From positions 1-64,000 of the forward strand of contig MU277769.1 in assembly GCA_022385805.1 (NCBI GenBank): a stretch of 64,000 nt of DNA, given 5' to 3'. Source of the stretch: Pilatotrama ljubarskyi. Its lineage: Eukaryota > Basidiomycota > Agaricomycetes > Polyporales > Polyporaceae. A program made the translations under genes and the position numbers. Positions 45,361 to 57,364 of the stretch are shown one piece after another. Position 1 is the stretch's first letter, and each line of letters begins with the position of its first letter. The notes below the pieces were generated by a model. The model had not been told where the DNA came from. It saw only the letters and a program-made list of their open reading frames with translations, and did no database searches.

Positions 45361-48300
45361 CTATAGCGACGTGGGCTCGGATTGGTCCGGCTTGAACCGG
45401 AGGCGCGCGAGGAGCACGCTGTCCCACTTTCCGCTGTTGCCGTAGTTGGACACCTTCTGCGCGTACTGCGGGTCCCCCGTCGGCTCGTCGTAGCTCGGGC
45501 CGCCGAGGAAGGAGGAGGCGAGGTCGAACGAAAACGAGAACTCGCCCCACGGCTGGCCGGTGCGCGCCGCGGAGAAGACGTTGAAGTCGACCTGGCCGTC
45601 CGGGTGCTCGTGGCTCACGAAGAGCGCGTAGTCCTGCGCCTCTAGCGTGCCGATGACTGTCAAAGCGAGAGGTGAGCATCCAGTGGAGCGGTGAGGCCGA
45701 AAGAGCACGTACCGAGGTAGAGGTCCTCTTGGGAGATGCGATGCTCAGCACCGTACATCGCGAGGATGTTGTCCACGTTCGCCTTGAACCACTTTTTCGG
45801 CGTCGCCAAGTCCTCGATGTACCGGTACACCGTCGACTCGGTGAACAGGTGTGCAGTCTTGTGCCCCGCGCGCAGCGGTGAAGAGTATCGGCGCCTACAT
45901 GCCGTCAGTCTTAGTCCCGATCGCGACACGCAACGTTGACACTCACGAGTACTTGACCTCGCCACGGCTCCGCGTTGAGCTCAGCCACGACTGGATGATG
46001 TCCATCCCGCGCTGCGCGACGTTCCGCTTGTCCTGCCGCTGGCTCCCCTGGCTCACCCGGCCGTAGCCGTAGAGCGACGGGATGTCCTTCGCTCGGCCGC
46101 CGGACGACTTCGCGGGGTCGAACGAGTTGAAGAGCACGACAAACTCGCCCCCTCGCGACTTGCTGTGGTAGCCGACCGCCCCGATAGGAACTTGAGAGGG
46201 CGTCCAGAGCGGGAGCGTCACTATCCGACATTTGTCAGACTCACGCGCGTCGCTACATGGTGGAAAAAGGCGCGGGCTCACAAGAAGGATGGAACTCGTG
46301 CTGCAACAACATCCTGTACCTCCGCTCGTTCCGCAGGCTCTGCGCGTACTCGTCCGGCGGCGGCGGCGAGACGTGCCGCGGGAAGTCGACGTCGAAGCGC
46401 TCCGAGTGCCCATCGTGCATCGACGACGACGCGCGGCTGCTCGATCGACTAGGGTCGATGAAGGGGTCGGGCACGCTCGGCTCCGAGTGTATCGTGTGCG
46501 ACACCGAGATTTCGCCGACGGCGGTGCGGAAGGACGTGTCCGCGGACGGGACTGACTCTTCCTCCACGAACGACGCGGTCGTGTCCGCTGCGAACCAGTG
46601 GCACCCAGAGTCAGCGTTCAAGTAGGCATGGACACTAGACAGTGAACGACTCACGCGGAAGCAAGGGGAGCGGGATAGGATGCATGTCTGGGGACTTGCG
46701 CGAGTGCATCTCCTCGAGATCCGCCTTCCGCGGCGGCACAGGCGAGTCCTTGACGTCCCACCCGAACCGCGCGCGGAGCTGCTGCACCTCCTGGTCGACC
46801 TTCGCAAAGGGCGGACGCATTGCCGGGTCGCGGTGCCAGCACGCGTGGAGGATCTCCGACAGCTGTGCGGACCACACGCGCTGCAGCGGTGGCTCCGGGC
46901 GCATGTTCTCACCTAGGGAGACGAGGTTAACTCCACACAAAGGGCGAGCAGACAGCGGAGTTAGAACGCACGGAGTACAAAGTGGCGCACGGCGTCGTCG
47001 TCGGCCATGGGCCACGGCAGCGCGCCCTTGGTGAGAATCTCGACGCATGTGATGGCGAACGCGTACACGTCGACTTGCTGGGTCAGCTGGCTTTGGCCGG
47101 CCATGAGCTCTGGCGCCTGCCATCTCAGCGTGCCGTCTTCACAGTACACGTCAGAATGAGTGTGCATACGAGTTCGAAACGCGGACGTACGAGGAAGTGG
47201 CATCCCGCTTATCCGGTACGCCTCCGACTTCATCTCGCTCTGCCCAAAATCCGAGATGACGCAGTGGCCTTTGTCGTCCACGAGCACGTTCGCCGCCTGA
47301 CTCCTCATCAGCCTTCGGACCCCACACCCACCAATTGCCCTGACGCACCTTCAAATCCCCATGCAAGACGTCCCGACTATGGAGATACGCCATGCCCTTC
47401 GCGATCTGGTGCACCATCTTGAGCACGTCGACGGCGTCGAGCGAGGGCAGGCCGCGGAGGTACGACACGAGGCTGCCATTGCGGTAGTACGGGCTCACGA
47501 AGAACCACGGCGGGTCGCTCGACGCGGACGACGCGCCGAGCAGCTCGAGCACGTTCGGGTGCTGCAGGGTCTTCCAGATCGCCGCCTGTGTGCGTGTGCG
47601 TCGGTGTTAGTCGCGGTGTTCGTGGAGCGCGGAGAGATAGAAGAACGAAGGGGGGACCGCAACGTGAAGTAATTTATCGGGTGTGGCGGCGGGAAATCGA
47701 TCGACACTCTTCATCCCCGCTCATTCACAGAACACGGAGAAACTCCGACGGCGCGACATATCACCACACAATACAATCCCACAAACTGAATAGATGAATG
47801 AATGAATGAATGTATGAATGAATGGCCGACCGACCGACTGAATCCACGTCCCTGTCGATCTTCAGGGTTTTCATATCATATGCAGATAGGGCCCGCACAA
47901 ACCCGATCCTTGCACCGCACCGCCATCGGCTGAACGAATGGCCAGATGAGATGGAGGCGATGAGGCACCCGGCACCCGAGTAGTGGGTCCTCGCGGGGTA
48001 TTTGGCTCGGCATCCCATGGTCGACGGGGATCTAACGAACCAGATGAGATGAGGTACCCGATGGCCATCGCAGGGACATCCGGCAACCCAACCCAGCTCC
48101 GAGCTACCCCTCGAGATAGACTCGCAATACACTGCCCAGATCACCGTCATCGCCCCACGACCGCCCCAAAAAACAAAACAAAAAACCGCCCAAAAAATCG
48201 CAAAGAAAAGAAAATCGGACCAAGAAAGAAACGCACCTCGTGCACGAACATGCCCCTCGGCGTCGTCTCCGCCAACACCTTGATCGCGACAGCCTTTCCC

Positions 48301-50785
48301 CTCCACCGCCCTCGATACACGTCGCTCCAGAACCCGAGCCCGATCTTCTCCTCCCGGTCGACCTCGTACCGCGTGATGGTCCAGCTCGGCAGCGCCGCCG
48401 CGCCCTCCGCCCCGCTCAACCGCCTTAGCGCGTCGATCCCGGTCTCGATGAACTCCCGGTCGAGCGTGTCTCTCGGCGCCCCCGACGAGCCGCCAGAACC
48501 GCGCGACCGCCCGCTCGCGGCGGTGGAGGACGCCCCGGAGGCGGACGTCTTGCGAGATTCGGTGCTCGCCACCGTCGCGCTCCGCGTCAGACTGACCGCC
48601 TCGCCCGAGACGGGGTCCTCCACCTTTGCGCTGACGACGACCTCTTCTTCCTCCTCGCCCGCCGCCTGCGCCAGCCGCTCCCGCTCGACCTCCGCCTCGA
48701 GCGCGCGCTGCAGCGTCTTGATCGCCTCGGGCATCTCGTCCCGTCCGACCTGGAGCACGCGGATCATCTCCACGTCGCTGTTCGCCTGCAGCGCCGTGCG
48801 CAGGAGCTGCCTCAGGTCCGCCGCGTCGTGCGCCATGTCGCGCTCCGTCTGCCGCGCGGTGACCGCCTGCAGCGTCGCGAGCACGTCGTGCGCGTCGCGC
48901 GCGTCCTCGGCGTTCTCCGCGACGGACACCGAGAGCTCAAAGGCTTCTTGGGAGACGGACGTGAGCGTCGCGACGGGCGCCGAGTCGGCGCCGGTGAGCA
49001 GGAGCGTGTTCGTCGGCGCAGGCGCAGTCGGGGGCGGAAGCGCCGCTGGTGGGTGGACGAGCGCTTCGGGGCTGTCGAGCTGGCGCGCGGGCATGCTGTG
49101 CGAGATCGTGTCGAGGATGGCGGCCGTCTCTGCGCGCCGCTGTTCCTCTGCGCGGAGGACCTGTTTCAGGATCCTGATCTGGATCGACAGCTGTTCACGC
49201 CATCGTCAGCACGCGGCACCTCACGGGCCACTAGGGACGTACGCTGAACATGCCGAGCGCGTCGCTGAGGCTGTTGTGGCACCCGACGAGCGCGCGCTGG
49301 ATCTCGTCGCGCTGGAGGTAGCGCTTGATGAACGGCCGGTGGCTCTGCTTGACGAGGAACCGGTGCACTTCGCGGAACGATCTGTGTGCGCTCGTTAGCA
49401 ACTACGGTCAACGTGTGCACACGGGAGGGAGGGGACGTACGCGACGAGACGGTTGACGGGCACCTGGAGCTCGACGCCGACGTCGTCGCCCGCCTCTGCG
49501 ATCTCCTCGCGGACGGACATGAGGATGGTGGCGCATCGCTCGGTGAGACGAAGGCAGGCCAGCCGATTGATCTGCAAGCAAATTCCGTTCAGCACATGCG
49601 TACGTGGCCAGGAGTGAGAGACGTACGTCGACGAGCTGGAGAGCGTCCCAGATGTTGAGGAGGGTGCGGGCGGCCTCTTCGAGACCGACGATGGGTGCGA
49701 AGCGGAGGACGTCGACGCTGACCTCGAGGAGCTCGTGTACGACTTCTGTGGCGGTACCGAGGACGTTGACGGCCGCCTCGGCTACGCGCTGCATGCATTG
49801 TCAGCTCGTTGGAAGCGTTGGTACGGATAATTAGGGCTGCTCAAATCTAGTCGTTCGCTCGCTCGCTCGCGCGCTCCGCCGTTCACTGAGGCGCGAAAAG
49901 CGAGGCTTGCGGAAAGTGCCCATCAGCCCAAGCCAGCCGCCGTTGGAGATGCCGTGTCTTTCCGCCGCAGCTGGAACACACACGGCACCCCCGGTACGGC
50001 TTGAGAGACTATCGAGACACATGCTACTGGAGGCCTGCAACGAGTGAAGCTCGCGCCTGTGGCAAGCAGGATGCGAGGTGCTGGCGGGGGAACTGGTCTG
50101 ATTACCATATACGGCAGAGTCGCATGAGTGCCTAGGCACGACTGCTGCACACACGTCGACGAACGAGCGAACGACCGGAAATGAGCCCCGTTGATATGGC
50201 ACGTACCTGGCGTGTGCGAACCCAACCGTCGGTCTGCTCTTGAGGAACGGTGCGCTGCCTGCGCTCCTCCCAAGGCCGATGGAAGATTTCGCGCTTCGTC
50301 CACCAGCTGGTGCTGTCGCCGTTTGGGGGAGTGGGGGCGTGGTGGGAGGAGGAAGGCCAGACGAGGGAGAAGTCGCGGAAGGGACTGGTGGAGCGCCCAG
50401 GCTTGGCGAGAGAGGAGGCGCGGCTGCGGGAGCGGAAGTCGGACGGGGCGGGGGTGAAAGAGCGGGAGGAGGAGGTAGCGGGGACGGGGTTGGAGACGAT
50501 GCGGGTGATGTGGGGGGCAGGGGACGGGGGACGGATGGTGGAGACGGAAGCAGCGCGGGGACGGACGGACTGGGCGGACTGGGAGGCGGGGGTGGCGTAG
50601 CGCGGACTGGGCGAAGCGCTGGTCTGGGGAGTGTCTATGGCGGGGAGAGCGGAGGGGTTGAGGGGAGAGGGCACCTTGACGGTGGATGCGGAGCTGGAAT
50701 CGGAGGAGGAATGGGACGAGATGGGCGGCGGAGCAGGCGTGGCGGGCGGGCCTGCGAGAGGAGAGGGCTTGGCGGGCGAGGACAT
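45361..50785 (-). CDS. TKL-type protein kinase with MLKL-like helical bundle
   Basis: Thirteen exons (50785-50207, 49788-49627, 49571-49441, 49381-49243, 49190-48237, 47585-47349, 47296-47191, 47136-46972, 46912-46655, 46587-46282, 46220-45947, 45894-45713, 45656-45361) join in phase to 1262 residues. Order: Ser/Pro-rich disordered start; a basic WW-TKREIF and RPWEERRQRT link; a four-helix bundle about 194-360 of the MLKL N-terminal type (TEVVHELLEVSVDVLRFAP, LTERCATILMSVREEI); an acidic coiled part; a kinase about 610-880 with VAIK, HGDLK (HRD-like), SDFGQ and LRWQAPE; and a conserved C-terminal domain about 1015-1262 (VPIGAVGYHSKSRGGEFVVL, KKWFKANVDNIL). Catalytic Lys, Asp and DFG are kept. 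Role inferred: membrane-linked signalling; the C-terminal domain is unknown to me. Introns 1 (418 nt) and 5 (651 nt) are unusually long. Confidence 0.88.
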
Positions 50786-53700
50786 GGCGACGTGTGTTCG
50801 TATTCAGAGACGCTGCACGCAGGACACGGCTGAGCTGCGATGCAACAGCCAGGTTGGGCACGCACAGGTATGTTATATACCACTGTTCGATCCGGGCGTG
50901 TTCAGCGCGAGAGGGCGGGAGAGGGACGACGGAGAGAGGGCAGAGTCCGCGGAGAGAGCGGCGGTGGCTGCCGGAGAGCGAGCTGCGACGCCCGGCCGAT
51001 CTGCTGCACGCGGTGTCTGTCGTCACTCGTCGTCTGGGGTATGCAGCCTGCGCGTGGGTGATCCAGCGAGCGAACGCCTCCAGCGCACGCGGAGTGGAGA
51101 GGACAGAGGACGAGGAGAGCCCATCCCCGGCGTCCTCGGCGTCCACCGTTCCCACGTCACCGCAATGCCCATATATGGCATCCTATGTTGTTGCTGTCCG
51201 CTGCCTCGCCTCGCGACCGTCTCTCTTCTCTCGCAGCCAACAGTAGCTCGCGCACGAGGTTTGAATGCCCGTTTGTGTGAACACTAGACAGCGCGGTGCG
51301 AGCGGCAACTGATCTGTTACCAGAAGCTCGAGGCTGGCTTGGTCACCGTGGTGTCTCTCGGCGGGAGCGGTCCGTGTACGATGCCGCCGGGAGCACAGGC
51401 GAGCGACGCACCTCGTTTGACAATCCCGCTTCTGCCAGCGACGGACGGTGAGCGTGGAAATTCAGATTGAATCCCTTGTCACGGATACCGGCGCGGCTGG
51501 ACTTGCACATACTGTAATGTGATGTTTCATGTTTCACGCTTCGTGCCCGTATCCAGTCTCGCGGTGAAGAAGTCCACCCCCAGTACCCTCTGTCTGCCAT
51601 AAAACACGACTCGGAGGAGCAGCGAGTTGCGGGGCGTTTTGGCGAAATCTGCATCGCAGTCATTCGTCTGTGACGGCATACTGTGCATCTGTCCCGAGGG
51701 TCACTGCGCGACAACCTCTACAGAGATGTACTCTGCAGAGAGCATCTTTGACACGGCGAGCGCTTCAACCTGCAGCGTGAAGCCTACGTCCCCGCGCAGC
51801 AGGAAACCGGTTCGGACTTCAACCCGCCCACCCGAGCCTCTGACCATGGGCCCGAAGCACCGATGCCCGCTGGGAGCGCGTCCGAGTCGATAGACGCAGC
51901 TGGTCCGCCCCAGTGCGCACGTCGCAAGTAGTAGACATCCGCTTTGAGTCTCTGGCGCTCACTACTCTAGTAGTCACTGCGGAGCCTCTTGCCGGGGTGC
52001 ACACACTGCTGTCGGAACGACCCGTACCTGACCTTCGTTGGGGCCCGTGATACCGGGGATGCGACGCGAACCATGTATGAGGCCGGACATGCGCGCCGGA
52101 CTCTCTGGCGGAACGTCACATCGCGCGCGCGTGTGTTTTGCGGGGAATGTGACGTATGTAGCGCACGGCGGGTGTCCGTTCAGACCTCGCGTCTTGCTGG
52201 GACGGCAGCCTGGGCAAAAACGGGGGGATGACTCTGCGTACGGTGAGTGTCCTGGGCGCACAATTTGCCTCAGACGAGCACAGGCCATACCCGGCATCCT
52301 CCCCACGCCACGAAGCTGCCCTGTGCCTGTCCATATATGGCATGCTACTGTATGTTCTTCGTGACCGTCTCTTCCTCCTCCACTCTCCTTGCCGCCCGCT
52401 GCAGCACACTCGCTTCATCCAGATCTCGTCCGCCTCCCCCTGCGCTCTTGGCCGCCGGCATCTCCACTCTCTCACTCCTTCTCCTTGATACCGTGCATAT
52501 CTTCTCCTCCGCATTGCCCTCGCGTCGCCCTCGCCCTTCCACCTGCCCTGTCCAAGTTGGCCCCTATGCGTACGCCCCCGTCATGCCCCAACTCGCCCCC
52601 GCTCTAGCCAGCCGACCTCAACTCCAGCCAAAAGTACTGTCTCCTCTTCTGCTCTTCCTCCGCCTTCCTATACCTCGCTACTAGTCCGGCGTTAGCTATG
52701 GAGATCGACCGACTGCCCCGCGCGCGTGCTCTGCACAAGACACGACCGAATCGTCTCTACCTCAACAGCTTCTGTCCCAAGCCGACTTCTCCCGCGTCCA
52801 ACCTCCACGATTGCTCCGCGGACATGGCATTGGGCCGTGGTCGGTGCTCATCGTACGCTCACCGTCACTCGTCCTCTCGACCCTCTTCGCGCTTGCCACC
52901 ATATCCGCCGACCACGACCCCCACAAGACGCGACACGCCATAGTACTTATCCGCTTCCGCATCGCGCTGACCGAAGCCAGCACCCGCTCCCAGTCTTGGT
53001 ACTCGCCCTCGTCAATCGATCACTTGCCCTGCATCTCGTCCCTCGCCCCTCGCTCACCGTGGCCGCTACCGCTGCGGCGACTTCAAGTCGTCATCTCCGG
53101 CGTTCAACACGTCCGTCCGGCTACTATCCTCTTCCTCCCCGCACCCCGACGCTCGCATCAAGATGCCCCCCTAATAACCCCCATACCGCCGGCCTACACA
53201 TATCGATCACGATCGGCACACACTCGCACATGCCACACTCCGGGAGCTCGAGCTCGAACGTCTCCGTATTTCACTGGCAGGCGCTCCCGAGTCACGACGT
53301 CCTCCCCGTACGGCGCATTCTCGATTGTCTGTTTGATACGTGCGGCGCCGCCACGTTCGAGTTTCTCGCGCCTTGACGGAATGAATAGACCAAGCCCCCC
53401 CAGCCATGAATGCACTACGTCCTAGCACTCGAACTAGTCAGTCGATCACTAAGCACTGAGTAACTAACTGCGGCTCGCGGCGACACCACTCGAGGTATGT
53501 AGTCTGGCGACCCAAACATCTATGTCGTCCCCTGCTCATGCTCAGGCGTTCAACATCCAACGTCAGTCGGGCTCTAATCTGCTTTCTCTCACCAACTGAG
53601 GTCACCTCCGCATACTCCCGCATACAGCCATCCACTCCCTTGGCCCGCGTATGTACTGACATACTTAGCACCGCCGGCCTCTGTTGTAAGTGGCGGTGGT

Positions 53701-56700
53701 CGCGCGCTCAACGGACGTCCTTACGAGCCTCCGACTGATCCACGGCGCCCATGCGCTAAGTATCAGTGCTATCGTATCCGGTGGTAAAAGAGAGATGTAT
53801 TCAGAATAACAAGAGCGTTCACGAACACCCTTCCTGACTCTAGCTACTCGGGACCTGCCGAGCCGTCAGTATCCACAACAGCCTCCACGACGTCGATCAC
53901 GATCGGCACACGCTCGCAGATGTGGGCGGGCGCTTGAAACCGAATGTGTACCGCTCACTCGACAGTGGCAACGCTGGCGGCAGCTCACGACAGCCAGGCT
54001 TCCGGTCGACCGCGTTCGCAAACGTCCGTTTGGCACGCGTGGCGGCAGCCCAGCTGCCAGCCTCCAGTTTCAACTTGTCTCTCCCGCCTTGGGCGACCGA
54101 GTTGGCCGTCGGACCGATTCGTGGCACTCGGGTCCGCGGTCGCCGAGTACTGCTATCGTATCCGGTGAGAGAGCCCGTCGAGCAAGGCTGCTCTCCCGCT
54201 CCTCACCGCCGCTCTCGGTATGGCACTCCGTTCGGCGACCGACGAAGAACCTGCTAGTGGGTGGCCTGCTGGGTCTTCAGCTTCAAGCTCCCTCTTCTCA
54301 GTCCTCCTGCGAGCGAGCCACTGGGCACGGTCTCACCGCGGAGCGGAAGAGCACTGCGCCTACGCCCGTAAGTAGCGATCGCAAGTCGTCGCCTTACTCG
54401 CTGCGGACGCTGGCCACACTATGACTCTCGAGCGCGACACGGCGCACGCGCATCGGCGCGCCGGGCACTATCCCGGTCTCAGGACCACCGACAACTTGTC
54501 GAGTGAGTACGCGAATTGACGTGGCTTGCCCTTGGAACGCGATGATGCATGATGCTTCACGGCTCCGTGACCCGCACCTCACCGCCCTGGAGGTGCCTCC
54601 TCTCGCCGGCGTATATTGTACCAGTGGCAGTACCACACCAGCCCCCGTCGCCGCAGACGTCCGCAAGCGCTAGGGGAGGGATGGAGATGGGATCTCGATC
54701 AGCGCACGCTCGCCCGCCGCCGGGCTCGATTCACAACACGTCCTTCAGGCCTCCGGCTGCCCTGCTCGCCGCCGGTTTGGTGATCGAGCCTGGTGACCGT
54801 GTCCGTACTCTGTTCTACGTATGTACTCCTCAGGCCCGCGCGCCCGATGCTTGAACGCCGGTTGGAACACCGGACTGCACCGGCTGGAGGCGAGCGTTGG
54901 AGGGTGGGCGTCGCATGCTGCCAGCGGTCGACGGCGTGTGTGTCGCGGCGCACTCCGAAAGCGGAGAGCGTACGATGACCCGAGTAAAATGCCTTAGGCT
55001 GAACTTTGGGCGAAATACTATCGTATGCAGCGCGGCATGCCAGGCGTGTACGGTGGCGTTTGTTTGGCACGGACCGGGGGCGACTTCTCCGTGTTGATTG
55101 CGGGAGCCTGAGTGCGGGAGGCGGAGAGCGTCGTGCCTGAGCCAACTTAAAGAAAGGGAAGCTCAGGCTGGGGGAGAGCATCATCCCGGCGCGAGTGCGA
55201 GTGCGTCAGGCTCCCGGCTGGGCGTGTTGTCGTGCTGGGTAGTATGTGATATAGTGCGTGCGTGCTCGTCGAACCCGATCTGTCACAGTACTTACTGAAC
55301 TTGATGACACGATACGCAGCAGTGGCGAGTGGCGAGCAGACAGCCGGGGTCCGTAAGCACGCCGGCCCACCCGCATCGACGGATGTCGGAGTAGCGAAGA
55401 CGTGCCACGCAGCGCTCGGAATTAGGCCTCGTTTGGTGTGCGTCCGACACTATGCTGGTATGTCTAGATCTGGGCACTGAGACTGCATCATGATGCCCGT
55501 GCACTCTGAGGACCCCGGCGGCTGCCACCCTGGTCAGTGCGCGAGAAATAGCACTGCAGGGCAGACGAGACGAGATGCGAAAAGTGTAGCGTGGATTTTC
55601 GCCTGCACCAGTGCGCTCACTGGGACTGCTCCATCATGCATCATAGGCCGCCGTGCATGGAATGAGTGTGGCTGTATATACTAGGTGCCTATCGATATTG
55701 GCAGTGTCACGCATCGCCGCATCGGTGCGTTGAGGGTGGCCGACTTGGTCGCCGTTGCCCCTGTCGCTTGCCTGGGGTGCTACGACATACCCACTCAGGC
55801 TCTGGCTCGCCGCGGTAACGAGCTCGAACCGTCGACGCGTGCCAAGCTCCACTCCTTTCGGTGAGGAGCGGACGTTCGAATGCAGAGGCTTGGCTCTACG
55901 TCTCGCTCCTTAATTGCGTTACAAGTTTCCGTGCGCTTGCGTTGCGCTTGGGCTCTCTGAGTCTCCTACCGGTATTTGTGGAAAATGCGGTACACAAGCC
56001 GAGGGTCGAGCATGTCCATTCAGAGGTGGCGTTCCAAGACGGCAAGGAAGACAGAGGCGCCAGCGTGCTCGGCCCACGCGACGCGACACGATTGAGCAAA
56101 TGGAAACAGAGAACTGACGGCGGGATGGACAGGGTCAGGGCTTTGGACTGAGAGATGCCTGGCCAACTATGGCCTCCAGTGCACTGCTCGACGCCCTCGG
56201 CACGAATACGGGAATCAGTAACGCTGCCGATCCGGACGAGCAGAGCAGGCAAGCGGCGCACTCCCCTGTAGGGGAATCAAGGCTCAAGTGTCCACGAACC
56301 TGAACGGCGCTCCAAGGCCGAGCACTTATAATGCTTTGCAACTGCACGTGTTTCCACGGGACAGAAAGGTGAGGCGGCTAGATCGCTGGACGAGCTAGAT
56401 AGCGTCAGCGTCATGCACTACGGGCATTGAGTATTGAAGAACACACCACGACATTACGAGCCATAGCCCACGAGGAGACCGTCGGACGCAACGCTGTTCA
56501 CACCCGGCGATCAAGTCAACCGGGTCAGGATGCCCCGTTACCGGAGCCCACTTCTATCGCCATGGACAGCGAAGTGTGTGATAATACACCGGGCCTTGCG
56601 CGGGTTGCAGGCATGCCAGCACGCGAGCCTGAAGGCGATTCTCGTGGTACAGAGGGAGAAGCCTTGACGTCAAATAGACTTCGTAGCCTTGCATCGCGAC

Positions 56701-56860
56701 CACAGGAGAACGACGGGCGATGACGCACCTTGAGTAGCGTCGTAGAGCCGGCATGTGCAGAGCCGAGGCGGACGAGCGGCAGAAGGGAACACGAAGCAGG
56801 GTTCTCGTGGCCTGAGGGCTTCGAGGACTAAGTTAGCCTCGCAAGGAGCCTAGGGGGGCC
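50786..56860. other. long region without recognised genes
   Basis: High-GC, Pro/Arg/Ser-rich open frames occur on both strands, as expected from base composition. None has a domain or a consistent exon chain. The first few hundred bases should be the kinase promoter. A catatatggcat element occurs near 51170 and again near 52333. Short repeats at 53.2-54.2 kb are listed separately. Confidence 0.35.
53203..54167. repeat. two interleaved short direct repeats
   Basis: A 30-bp unit starting tcgatcacgatcggcacac occurs at 53203-53232 and 53893-53922 with two mismatches. A 17-bp unit, tgctatcgtatccggtg, occurs exactly at 53767-53783 and 54151-54167. Together they suggest an old local duplication of about 0.4-0.7 kb. 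Confidence 0.6.
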
Positions 56861-57364
56861 GTGGCTATGCCCTCAAGCAGTCGCTATGGTTGGGAGGAAG
56901 GAGGCGAGCATGCATCGGTGACAAGCACACATGGGGAAGGCGGGCCGAGGCAACCGCTATTAGACATCTCCGTCGGCCGAGATGTCGCAGGAGGGCGAGA
57001 GAACGGAGGCTGCTGCAGGCGCGGATGTGAGCCTTCCTGTTCCGCAATCCGAGTCGACCGTATCCGCACTCTCGCGGGTCTTCAGAGCCAAGCGTACAGG
57101 CTGCGGAGCATCTATATTTCAGCGCGCGACACAACACGTGTTGCGAGAACTGCATGCGAGTTAATGGTTCCGACATGTCAATGCTCAGACACAGGCACGC
57201 ACAGGACCGTGGGGCGCGGAGGGCGATTGGAGGAGGCCAGGACGAGTTGGACGAGTGAGCGGGAGAAGTGCAGGAGTGAGGTGGAGCAATTGAAATGCGC
57301 ATGTGACGGCCGCAGCGTCGCCGCTTCGCCGAGCAGAAGAGACAACAGGGCGCGCGAGGATTGA
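56861..57364 (+). other. possible coiled-coil exon or gene remnant
   Basis: A 167-codon frame ends with a heptad-like, charged stretch (RLEEARTSWTSEREKCR, SEVEQLKCACD). A later frame near 57740-57830 reads RHELASAWRELESRLQNN, also helical. They could be exons of one coiled-coil gene or remnants of it, but I found no start, clean splice chain or family. Low confidence. Confidence 0.25.

Noticed and set aside
47983..49398. 471-codon open frame on the plus strand
   Set aside because: It is antisense to the kinase exons and intron; high GC and codon bias of the real gene explain the lack of stops.
49923..51155. 410-codon minus frame over the kinase N-terminus and its upstream DNA
   Set aside because: It is out of frame with the spliced kinase and low in complexity (Arg/Pro/Ser).
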